Assembly: GCF_000259195.1 (NCBI RefSeq)
Contig: NZ_JH650763.1
Span: 98,592 to 162,591, forward strand
Reading direction: 5' to 3'
Origin: Pseudomonas donghuensis
Lineage (GTDB): Bacteria; Pseudomonadota; Gammaproteobacteria; Pseudomonadales; Pseudomonadaceae
DNA: 64,000 nt
In this document: positions 1-8,907 of the stretch, in pieces
Position numbering within the stretch: the stretch's first letter is position 1
Layout: each line of letters starts with the position of its first letter
Translations under genes and position numbers: made by a program
The notes under the pieces: model-generated
Database searches by the model: none
What the model was told of the DNA's origin: nothing
The model's input: only the letters and a program-made list of their open reading frames with translations

Positions 1-1391
1 CCCGCCGCCAGCGGGCCGTAGGTCATGGTCGCGATCAGGATCATCGCCACGATCAGCACCACCACCATCGGCTGGTTGACGCTGGCAGGATCCGCCTTGG
101 CCGGGTAGCCGGCCTTGTCGATGGCCGCGCGCATGGCCGCTTCGTCGAAGCCGCTGATTTTCCGCTCGCCAATGCTCACCACTACCTCGGTGCCGGCAGC
201 CGCCTCAGCCGAGCTGTAAGGCAGGCCCTGTTTGACCAGGAAGGTCTTGACCTTGTCGCACGGGCTGTCAAAACGCGCCTTGCCCACCGGGTCGAACTGG
301 AAGGTGCAGCCCTGCGGGTCGGCCATCACCACGATCGGCGCCTGACGGCTGGCGGCGTCGATCTGCGGGTTGGCGTAGTGGCTCAGGGCCTTGAACAGCG
401 GGAAGTACAGCACCGTGGCCAGCAGCAGGCCAAGCATCAGGATCGGCTTGCGCCCAACCCGGTCCGACAGCCAGCCGAAGAACACGAAGAACGGCGCGCC
501 GATCACCACGCTGATGATCAGCAGGGTGTTGGCCTGGGCCGGGTCCATCTTGAGCATCTGGGTAAGGAAGAACAGCACATAGAACTGTGCGGTGTAGAAG
601 GTCACCGCCTGGCCGGCGTTGATACTGAACAGTGCCGTGAGCACCACCTTGAGGTTGGGCCAGGAGCCGAACGACTCGCGGATTGGCGCTTTACTGGCCT
701 TGCCCTGGGCCTTCATTTTTACGAAGGCTGGCGACTCATGCATGCTCATGCGGATCCAGGTGGAAATCCCCAGCAGCACGATCGACAGCAGGAACGGCAG
801 GCGCCAGCCCCAGACTTCGAACTGGTCACCACTGATGTAGCGGCTACCGAGTACCACCAGCAACGACAACAGCAAGCCGAGGGTTGCGGTGGACTGGATA
901 AAACCGGTGTGGAAACCGCGTTTGCCGGGCGGTGCATGTTCGGCAACATAAGTGGCCGCGCCACCGTACTCACCGCCCAGAGCCAGGCCCTGCAGCATGC
1001 GCAACCCCACCAGGATGATCGGTGCGGCAATGCCGATGCTGGCGTAGGTCGGCAACAGGCCAACGGCAAAGGTCGACAGGCCCATCAGCACGATGGTCAC
1101 CAGGAAGGTGTACTTGCGCCCGATCATGTCGCCCAGGCGGCCGAACACCAGCGCGCCGAAGGGCCGCACCAGAAAACCGGCGGCGAAGGCCATCAAGGCG
1201 AAGATAAAGGCAGTGGTGTCGTTCACCCCGGCAAAAAACTGCTTGCTGATGACCGCCGCCAGCGCCCCATAAAGAAAAAAGTCATACCACTCGAAAACCG
1301 TCCCGAGGGATGACGCGAAAATGATCTTGCGTTCTTCCCGGCGGCTGTTGCTCACCGTTGCAGCGCCCTGCTCTTGAATGTAATCCGACAT
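1..1391 (-). CDS. MFS transporter, metabolite:H+ symporter (MHS) type, 3' end cut by window edge
   Basis: Reading the minus strand from the ATG at 1391 gives an open frame of about 463 codons that runs off the left edge, so the C-terminus is missing. The N-terminal part is typical of the MHS branch of the major facilitator superfamily: FEWYDFFLYG in the first helix, then GRLGDMIGRKYT in the first cytoplasmic loop, and a second GWLSDRVGRKP loop near residue 305. The family imports small organic acids or betaines with protons across the inner membrane. After about residue 340 there is a hydrophilic insertion of roughly 90 residues with two cysteines, before the next hydrophobic helix. The gene lies 100 bp downstream of the GMC oxidoreductase on the same strand, so the two may import and oxidise the same compound. 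The substrate is unknown. Confidence 0.85.
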   Translation of the reverse strand, partial: MSDYIQEQGAATVSNSRREERKIIFASSLGTVFEWYDFFLYGALAAVISKQFFAGVNDTTAFIFALMAFAAGFLVRPFGALVFGRLGDMIGRKYTFLVTIVLMGLSTFAVGLLPTYASIGIAAPIILVGLRMLQGLALGGEYGGAATYVAEHAPPGKRGFHTGFIQSTATLGLLLSLLVVLGSRYISGDQFEVWGWRLPFLLSIVLLGISTWIRMSMHESPAFVKMKAQGKASKAPIRESFGSWPNLKVVLTALFSINAGQAVTFYTAQFYVLFFLTQMLKMDPAQANTLLIISVVIGAPFFVFFGWLSDRVGRKPILMLGLLLATVLYFPLFKALSHYANPQIDAASRQAPIVVMADPQGCTFQFDPVGKARFDSPCDKVKTFLVKQGLPYSSAEAAAGTEVVVSIGERKISGFDEAAMRAAIDKAGYPAKADPASVNQPMVVVLIVAMILIATMTYGPLAA

Positions 1392-1491
1392 CGTTGCTGT
1401 CCTCGGCCTGCAGGCCCCAGTGATTATTCTTGTTGTTCCACTGTCGACGCCGGCAGACTGCGTCCGGCGTCGTTGTTGCTACGCACCCTGG

Positions 1492-3141
1492 TCAGGGCGT
1501 CGGTACTGCGGTGTTTTCGTCGATGCTGGTTGTGGATAACGTCCCCTGGCGAATCAGTTGCGCGGCCTTTTCGGCAATCATCAGGGTAGGGGAGCAGGTA
1601 TTGCCAGAGACGATTTGCGGCATGATCGAGGCATCGGCGATGCGCAGCCCCGGCACACCGTGCACGCGCAGCTGATTGTCGACCACATCCAGTGGCCCGT
1701 TGCCCATGCGGCAGGTGCCCACAGGGTGGAAGATCGTAGTGCCGATCTGCCCGGCGGCTTCATGCAATTGCTCTTCGCTTTGCAGGTCCGGGCCCGGCAG
1801 GTATTCGCGCGGGCTGAAGGCAGCCAGGGCAGGGGCCTGAACGATCTTGCGGGTCAGGCGAATGGCCTGGGCGGCAACGCGCAGGTCTTCAGGCTCGCTC
1901 AGGTAGTTGGGATCGATCAGCGGCGCATCGTCCGGGTTGGCCGAACGGATATCGATACGCCCGCGGCTGGCCGGGCGCAGGTTGCACACCGAAGCGGTAA
2001 AAGCCGGGAAGCGGTGCAGTGGCTCGCCGAAGCGTTCCAGCGACAAGGGCTGCACGTGGTATTGCAGGTTGGCTGAAGCCTGTTCCAGCCCGGAACGAAC
2101 AAAAGCGCCCAATTGGCTCGGCGCCATCGCCAGCGGTCCACTGCGGTCGTACAGGTAACGCAGGCCCATGCCAAGCTTGCCCCAGGGGCTGTTGGCGACC
2201 TGGTTGAGGGTTCGCGCCTGGGTAACCTGATAGATCAAACGCAATTGCAGATGGTCCTGCAGGTTGCCACCAACGCCGGGCAGCTCGTGACGAACAGTTA
2301 TCCCCAGGCTCTCGAGCAAGCCGCGCGGGCCGATGCCGGAGCGCTGCAGGATCCCGGGCGAACCCACGGAGCCTGCACACAGGATAATCTCCCGGCGTGC
2401 GCTGAAGTGCTGCCAATTGCCCTGCCAGCGGGCACGTACCGCGCACGCGCGGCCATCTTCCAGCAACACCTGATCAACCAGCACATCGGTCAGCACGGTC
2501 AGGTTGGGACGATTGCGGATCGGGCGCAGAAAGGCTTTGGCCGAGTTCCAGCGAATGCCGGCGCGCTGGTTGACCTGAAAGTATCCACAGCCCTGGTTAT
2601 CCCCGGTGTTGAAGTCAGCAACGCTGGCAATGCCGCTCTGCGCCGCCGCTTCGCGGAACGCATCGAGGATCGGCCAGGCGTAGCGCTGTTGCTCGACCCG
2701 CCACTCGCCTTGATTGCCATGCGCTTCGCTGGCGCCGCCGAAGTGGTGCTCGCTGGCCTTGAACAGTGGCAGCACGTCCTTCCAGGCCCAACCGGCATTG
2801 CCCTGCTCGGCCCAGCGATCGTAATCGCCAGCCTGGCCGCGCATGTAGATCATGCCGTTGATGGAGGAACAGCCCCCGAGCACCTTGCCTCGCGGATAAC
2901 CCAGGGTGCGGCCATTGAGGCCGGGTTGCACTTCGGTCTTGAAGCACCAGTCGGTACGCGGATTGCCGATGCAGTAGAGGTAGCCCACCGGAATGTGAAT
3001 CCAGGGGTAGTTGTCGCGCCCACCGGCTTCGAGCAGCAGCACCCGGCAGCCTGGGTCGGCAGATAAGCGGTTGGCCAATAGGCATCCGGCAGGGCCGGCA
3101 CCCACCACCACATAGTCGTAGACAGGATCGGCTGATGGCAT
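1492..3141 (-). CDS. GMC-family FAD-dependent oxidoreductase (choline dehydrogenase-like)
   Basis: This 549-residue protein begins with the FAD-binding motif VVVGAGPAG followed by an LLLEAGG strand. It has the GMC signature around YPRGKVLGGCSSING near residue 90. The conserved catalytic histidine lies in HPVGTCRMG near residue 465, and the C-terminal GNTCSPTLMIAEKAA block completes the active site. The family oxidises alcohols such as choline, glucose or aliphatic alcohols. The ATG at 3141 is preferred over an in-frame TTG six bases upstream, because GAGG lies 6 bp before the ATG. It is transcribed toward the MFS transporter and divergently from a LysR regulator, a common arrangement for a catabolic gene and its regulator. 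The substrate cannot be read from the sequence, so BetA identity is not claimed. Confidence 0.9.
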   Translation of the reverse strand: MPSADPVYDYVVVGAGPAGCLLANRLSADPGCRVLLLEAGGRDNYPWIHIPVGYLYCIGNPRTDWCFKTEVQPGLNGRTLGYPRGKVLGGCSSINGMIYMRGQAGDYDRWAEQGNAGWAWKDVLPLFKASEHHFGGASEAHGNQGEWRVEQQRYAWPILDAFREAAAQSGIASVADFNTGDNQGCGYFQVNQRAGIRWNSAKAFLRPIRNRPNLTVLTDVLVDQVLLEDGRACAVRARWQGNWQHFSARREIILCAGSVGSPGILQRSGIGPRGLLESLGITVRHELPGVGGNLQDHLQLRLIYQVTQARTLNQVANSPWGKLGMGLRYLYDRSGPLAMAPSQLGAFVRSGLEQASANLQYHVQPLSLERFGEPLHRFPAFTASVCNLRPASRGRIDIRSANPDDAPLIDPNYLSEPEDLRVAAQAIRLTRKIVQAPALAAFSPREYLPGPDLQSEEQLHEAAGQIGTTIFHPVGTCRMGNGPLDVVDNQLRVHGVPGLRIADASIMPQIVSGNTCSPTLMIAEKAAQLIRQGTLSTTSIDENTAVPTP

Positions 3142-3278
3142 GGGCAACCTCGCGCCTGATTATTATTCTTGTCCCAGCCCATGTTATTGATTAATTTCGG
3201 GATGAAAACGTTAGATTTCACTCAAGTGCTGTGCGTTTTAACACAACGTCCGTGAACACCTGATTCACAAGGAAAAGC

Positions 3279-4166
3279 ATGTTCGACTGGAATGATCTGC
3301 GGTTTTTTCTCGAGTTGCAGCGTAGCGGCCGCCTGCTGACCGCGGCCAAACGCCTCAACACCACCCACAGCACCGTGGCCCGGCACATCGACAATATCGA
3401 GCAGAGCCTGGGCACCGCGCTGTTCGTTCAACATGCCCAGGGCTACGAATTGACGCCGTCCGGGCAGGCCCTGCTCAAGCACGCCGAAGCGATGGAAAAC
3501 GTCGCCCTGCTGGCCCAGGAAGAGATCACCCAGGCCATCACCCCGCTGGGCAAGATTCGCCTGGGGGTGACCGAAGGCATCGGCATCATGTTCTTCACCC
3601 CGCGCATGGGCAGCCTGTTCGAACGCTATCCGGGCCTTGAGGTAGAGCTGGTGGCGGTGCCGCGCTTTGTCAGCATTCTCAACCGCGAAGCGGAGATCAG
3701 CATCCACCTGGAGCGGCCGAACGCCGACCTGTTGATAACTCGCAAACTCACCGACTACCGCCTGGCGCTGTACGCCAGCCCCGAATACCTGGCCCAGGCG
3801 CCGGCCCTCAATTACCGTGAAGACCTGGCCAAGCACAGCTGGATCGGCTACGTCGACGACCTGCTGTTCAGCCAGGAATTACTGTTTTTGAACAGCTTCT
3901 GCCGCGCACCCAATGTGGTGTTTCGCAGCACCAGCGTGATCGCCCAGCAACAGGCCGCTCGCGCCGGCCTGGGCATCGCCGTGCTACCCAACTACATGGC
4001 CCGCCACGATCCGGCGTTGGTGCGGGTATTGCCCAGCGAAACCATCCAGCGCAGCTACTGGATCTGTACCCGCCGCGAGCTGCACAAATCAGTACGCCTG
4101 CGCGTGGTCTGGGATTTTCTCCTGGCCCTGTGCGCGCAGGAGCAGGATGCCTTGCTGGCGGAGTAG
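3279..4166 (+). CDS. LysR-family transcriptional regulator
   Basis: The 295-residue product opens with the winged helix-turn-helix of LysR regulators: WNDLRFFLELQRSGRLLTAA, then the recognition helix in NTTHSTVARHIDNIE. A periplasmic-binding-protein-like effector domain follows from about residue 90 (GKIRLGVTEGIG). Length and domain order are normal for the family. It is divergent from the GMC oxidoreductase across a 137 bp gap, so the usual expectation is that it controls that gene and the downstream transporter in response to their substrate. This is inference from the arrangement; no operator was identified. Confidence 0.92.
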   Translation: MFDWNDLRFFLELQRSGRLLTAAKRLNTTHSTVARHIDNIEQSLGTALFVQHAQGYELTPSGQALLKHAEAMENVALLAQEEITQAITPLGKIRLGVTEGIGIMFFTPRMGSLFERYPGLEVELVAVPRFVSILNREAEISIHLERPNADLLITRKLTDYRLALYASPEYLAQAPALNYREDLAKHSWIGYVDDLLFSQELLFLNSFCRAPNVVFRSTSVIAQQQAARAGLGIAVLPNYMARHDPALVRVLPSETIQRSYWICTRRELHKSVRLRVVWDFLLALCAQEQDALLAE

Positions 4167-4170
4167 GGCG

Positions 4171-4989
4171 TCAGCTGCCCAAGGTTTTGACCGCCAGCAG
4201 CAAGGCTGCGCAGATCCCCACACCTGCAAACATTTGCTGCAAGCGCGGCCCGGCCAGCTTGCTGGCGAGCTGACGCGCCAGCAGCAGCCCGAGCACCGCG
4301 CCGCCGGCAAACGGCGCGCCCACCGCCCAATGCATGACGCCGCCGACTGTCGCGCTGACCACACTGCCAGTCGACACCAGGGCGATCACCGCCAGCGAAG
4401 TGGCAACGATGCTCTTCATGTCAAGGTTGGTGTAGCGGCTCAGCGCCGGGATGATCACGAAGCCACCACCGACACCGAGCAATCCCGAAAGCAAACCCGA
4501 CAGTACACCGGTAAAGGCCAGGGCGCGGGCACAGGGCAGGGTCCAGCGCAGTCGCCCCTGCAAGGGGTTGAGCACGCAGGGCATGACGTGGCGCGGGCCC
4601 AGTGGCGGCTCGCCGCGAAGCTCCCGGCGAGCCTTGAGCAGCATGCGCGCACAGGCATAGACCAGCACCAGGGCAAAGCTCAGGGCCAATGGCCCGTTCG
4701 GCAGACGATGGGCAAGCATCAGCCCGAAGGGTGCGATAGCGATGCCAATCAACGCCACGAACAGCGCCGCGCGATAACGCACCAGGCCCTGGCGCAATCC
4801 CAGCAGGGCACCTACCGCCGCCGCCATGCCGACGGCCAGCAAGCCGACTGGCGCCGCCTCGACCATCGACAACCCCAAGCCAAACACCAGCAAGGGCACG
4901 GCCAGAATGCCGCCGCCAGCGCCGGTCAGCGCCAGCACCGCACCAATAATCGCCCCTAAACCTGCCGCCAGAAATTGATGCTCGATCAC
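4171..4989 (-). CDS. Sulfite exporter TauE/SafE family membrane protein
   Basis: A 272-residue, strongly hydrophobic protein with two repeated halves, each carrying the glycine-rich motif of the TauE/SafE family (LTGAGGGILAVPLL near residue 25 and LLGVGGGFVIIPAL in the second half). The family exports sulfite or other sulfur compounds through the inner membrane. The chosen start is the GTG at 4989, whose GTGA overlaps the stop codon of the upstream SQR gene by four bases, indicating translational coupling. A longer reading frame starting further upstream would lie inside the SQR gene. In this operon a role in exporting sulfite made by sulfide and persulfide oxidation is plausible but unproven. 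Confidence 0.88.
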   Translation of the reverse strand: MIEHQFLAAGLGAIIGAVLALTGAGGGILAVPLLVFGLGLSMVEAAPVGLLAVGMAAAVGALLGLRQGLVRYRAALFVALIGIAIAPFGLMLAHRLPNGPLALSFALVLVYACARMLLKARRELRGEPPLGPRHVMPCVLNPLQGRLRWTLPCARALAFTGVLSGLLSGLLGVGGGFVIIPALSRYTNLDMKSIVATSLAVIALVSTGSVVSATVGGVMHWAVGAPFAGGAVLGLLLARQLASKLAGPRLQQMFAGVGICAALLLAVKTLGS

Positions 4990-6263
4990 CGCAGGCCCTC
5001 GGCGGCAACCCGGGGTTTGGCCAGCCATTCGCGGCCCTTGAGCATGCAGCGCCAGTACAACGGCGGCAGGATCTGCGCCTTCAGCAGCCAGGCCAGGCGC
5101 GTCGGCCGGCGGCCGTCGAGCAGCCAGCGCGGGAAGCTCGGCGCCAGCTTGCCGCCGTAGGTGAACTCGGCGAGGACGATCTTGCCGCGCTCGACGGTCA
5201 GCGGGCAGGAGCCATAGCCATCATAGTGGGCGAGGTTGGGCAGGCGCCCCAGCGCCACCAGCACGTTGTTGGCCACCACCGGCGCCTGTTTGCGCGCCGC
5301 CGCCGCAGTCTTGGCGTTGCTGGTATTGATGCCATCACCCAGGGCGTGGATGTTGCTGTAGCGTTTGTGGCGCAAGGTAGCCGGGTCGACATCGAGCCAA
5401 CCGGCCTGGTCAGCCAGCGGGCTGTTGCGGATGAAATCAGGCGCAACCTGCGGCGGCACCACATGCAGCATATCGAAGGGTTGAACCCGGGTCTCGCTGC
5501 TCCCATCGGGCAGGGTGCGCACAAAGGTGGCCCGCTTGCCCGGGCCATCGACAGCCACCAGGCGATGGGCGTACTGCAGGTCTACCGCGTACTTATCGAT
5601 GTACTCCATCAATGCCGGAACGTAGTCGGGCACCCCGAACAGCACGCCCCCGGCATTGAAGAACTGCGCCTGAATGTTGCCCAGACGACCATTGCGCAAC
5701 CAGTGATCGCAAGACAGGTACAAGGCCTTTTGCGGCGCGCCGGCACACTTGATCGGCATCGGCGGCTGAGTGAACAGCGCCTGGCCCTCACGCAGGTTCT
5801 GCACCAGTTGCCAGGTATAGGGGGCCAGGTCGTAGCGGTAGTTGGAGGTCACGCCATTGCGCCCGAGGGTTTCCCTCAGGCCTTCGATGGCATCCCAGTC
5901 GAGCTTCAACCCTGGGCAGACCACCAACTGCTCGTAACTGAGCAGCCGGCCGTCATCAAGAGTGACCGTTTGTGCCTGCGGGTCAAAGGTCTCGACCCGT
6001 GCCTTGATCCACTGCACGCCACCGGGAATGGTCGAGGCCATGGTGCGTGCCGTCGAAGGCGCCTGGAAGATCCCGGCGCCCACCATGGTCCAGCCGGGTT
6101 GGTAGTAGTGCACATCGGCAGGGTCGATGATCGCGACATCCAGCGAAGGGTCGCGACAGATCAGGCTGGAGGCGGCGGCGATACCAGCGGCACCGGCACC
6201 GACGATCAGCACTTTATGGTGGTCGCCTTTCGGCACCTCGGCAGGGGAGGGTTGAGCATGCAT
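4986..6263 (-). CDS. sqr: Sulfide:quinone oxidoreductase, type II-like
   Basis: The 425-residue flavoprotein has an N-terminal FAD-binding motif (LIVGAGAAGIAAA, residues 19-31). Two cysteines sit in contexts that match the active-site cysteines of human SQOR: C173 in PIKCAGAPQK and C353 in YDGYGSCPLT. SQR oxidises sulfide at the membrane, passes electrons to quinone and leaves the sulfur as a persulfide on an acceptor. The C-terminal region (SFPRWLLDGRRPTRLAWLLK) is amphipathic, fitting peripheral membrane attachment. It is downstream of the persulfide dioxygenase-like gene and overlaps the TauE gene by four bases, forming a sulfide-oxidation operon. Assignment to type II rests on the two cysteine contexts, without an alignment. 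Confidence 0.9.
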   Translation of the reverse strand: MHAQPSPAEVPKGDHHKVLIVGAGAAGIAAASSLICRDPSLDVAIIDPADVHYYQPGWTMVGAGIFQAPSTARTMASTIPGGVQWIKARVETFDPQAQTVTLDDGRLLSYEQLVVCPGLKLDWDAIEGLRETLGRNGVTSNYRYDLAPYTWQLVQNLREGQALFTQPPMPIKCAGAPQKALYLSCDHWLRNGRLGNIQAQFFNAGGVLFGVPDYVPALMEYIDKYAVDLQYAHRLVAVDGPGKRATFVRTLPDGSSETRVQPFDMLHVVPPQVAPDFIRNSPLADQAGWLDVDPATLRHKRYSNIHALGDGINTSNAKTAAAARKQAPVVANNVLVALGRLPNLAHYDGYGSCPLTVERGKIVLAEFTYGGKLAPSFPRWLLDGRRPTRLAWLLKAQILPPLYWRCMLKGREWLAKPRVAAEGLR

Positions 6264-6299
6264 GGCAGGGTCCTTCTAATAATAATTCTGGGGTGAAGC

Positions 6300-7184
6300 T
6301 CAGAGCACGTTGAGCGGGATCTTCAGGTAGCGCACTCCGTTCTCTTCAGGCTCGGGCAACTGGCCACTGCGCATGTTGATTTGCACCGAGGGCAGGATCA
6401 GTACCGGCATCTCCAGGGTGGCGTCGCGGGCTTCGCGCATGGCGACGAAGCTGTCTTCGCTGATACCTTCATGGATGTGGATATTGCTGGCGCGCTGTTC
6501 GGCGACCGTGGTCATGTAACGTAGTTCGCGGCCACCCGGCAGGTAGTCGTGGCACATGAACAGGCGCGTCTCGGCGGGCAGGGCAAGGATGCGCTGGATC
6601 GAGCGGTACAGGGTACGTGCGCTGGCACCGGGAAAGTCGCAACGGGCGGTGCCGTAATCGGGCATGAACAAGGTATCACCAACAAAGGCGATGCTCTGCC
6701 CGCCGACCTCCACCACATAAGTCATGCACGCCGGAGTATGCCCGGGCGTGTGCAAGGCACGCGCCTGAAGGTTACCGATGCCAAAGGGCTGCTCATCGTC
6801 GAACAGCACATCGAACTGACTGCCATCGCGAGCGAAGCGGCCATCGGCGTTGAACAACGCACCGAAGACCTTTTGCACCTGGGTGATCTGGCTACCGATG
6901 GCAATCTGGCCGCCCAGGATCTGCTTGAGGTAGGTCGCCGCAGACAGGTGATCAGCATGCACGTGGGTTTCCAGAATCCACTGAACCTTGCCGCCCAGTT
7001 CAGTCACCCGGCCAATCAGCTTGTCGGCCGAAGCACTGCTGGTGCGCCCTGATTTCGGATCGTAATCGAGCACACTGTCGATCAAGGCACAGTCGCCGCT
7101 GGTACGGTCCATCACCAGATAGCTGATGGTCGAAGTCACACTGTCGAACAGTGCCTCCACATACAAATTGCCGCCGATGATCAT
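6300..7184 (-). CDS. pdo: MBL-fold hydrolase, persulfide dioxygenase-like (ETHE1/Blh type)
   Basis: The 294-residue protein carries the metallo-beta-lactamase metal motif THVHADH at residues 73-79. Further metal ligands appear in HTPGHTPACMTYV (about 148), GDTLFMPDYGTARCDFP (about 170) and MCHDY (about 220). The D-Y-G-x-A-R-C-D-F sequence is characteristic of persulfide dioxygenases, which use one iron to oxidise glutathione persulfide to sulfite. In bacteria such genes sit beside sqr, as here: SQR makes persulfide and PDO removes it. It is first in a three-gene leftward operon and is divergent from a FisR-type regulator. A -24/-12-like promoter lies at 7254-7269. The neighbourhood makes the PDO call stronger than the fold alone would. 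Confidence 0.88.
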   Translation of the reverse strand: MIIGGNLYVEALFDSVTSTISYLVMDRTSGDCALIDSVLDYDPKSGRTSSASADKLIGRVTELGGKVQWILETHVHADHLSAATYLKQILGGQIAIGSQITQVQKVFGALFNADGRFARDGSQFDVLFDDEQPFGIGNLQARALHTPGHTPACMTYVVEVGGQSIAFVGDTLFMPDYGTARCDFPGASARTLYRSIQRILALPAETRLFMCHDYLPGGRELRYMTTVAEQRASNIHIHEGISEDSFVAMREARDATLEMPVLILPSVQINMRSGQLPEPEENGVRYLKIPLNVL

Positions 7185-7253
7185 TTACCACGCTCCGAAT
7201 TCTTCGCAAGTGCCAACCACGCTTCAAGGCTGGCTGGCAGTGGAGAAGCTGTC

Positions 7254-7269
7254 ATCAAGATATGTGCCA
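7254..7269 (-). promoter_or_regulatory. Candidate sigma-54 promoter of the pdo-sqr-tauE operon
   Basis: On the minus strand the sequence reads TGGCAC, five bases, then TTGAT. The -24 element is a perfect match to the sigma-54 consensus (TGGCAC-N5-TTGCA) and the -12 element matches TTG but has A in place of C. A transcript would start near 7243, about 60 bases before the pdo ATG. A sigma-54 activator is encoded divergently next door, which supports the reading. The imperfect -12 box keeps confidence moderate. Confidence 0.5.
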
Positions 7270-7331
7270 CCGTATGGGTAGGCTGTTTCCCAATGGTTAC
7301 GGCGATTTTCCGGGCGGCCTAAAACTCTGCG

Positions 7332-7389
7332 CTGCCAGACTGTCAGCATAGTTGGCAGTGACATGGCAGCACCTGACAGTTTTTGGCAG
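7332..7389. promoter_or_regulatory. Nested inverted repeats, candidate FisR upstream activating sequence
   Basis: ACTGTCAG at 7339-7346 and CTGACAGT at 7373-7380 form a perfect 8 bp inverted repeat. It is framed by CTGCCA at 7332-7337 and TGGCAG at 7384-7389, with two more TGGCAG copies inside at 7353-7358 and 7364-7369. The block lies about 65-120 bp upstream of the candidate pdo -24 element, the normal position for an enhancer bound by a sigma-54 activator. The binding role is inferred from position and symmetry only. Confidence 0.45.
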
Positions 7390-7438
7390 TCCTTGGCACC
7401 TTCAGTTAAGCTCTGCCCGAGCTTGCCCAGGTGTCGTC

Positions 7439-8752
<1,314 letters not shown>

Positions 8753-8907
8753 GCCCGGCGCAGAAACAACAAACCCCGGCTTTTTCTTCTACGCTGAAAC
8801 TGCTCACCCGCTGCGGAGAGCGTTCCATGCATCGATTGCCGAGTCGGTAACCAGGTGCCAGGGCGCCTGACGTTCCGCTCTGTCTTTTCTGCCACAGGAG
8901 CATCGTC

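Noticed and set aside
378-1313. A 311-codon plus-strand frame in the first kilobase
   Set aside because: It is antisense to the MFS transporter, which reads clearly on the minus strand.
7384-7399. TGGCAGTCCTTGGCA as a -24/-12 promoter for fisR
   Set aside because: The distance between the two elements is one base short of the sigma-54 requirement; it is better explained as part of the repeat cluster.
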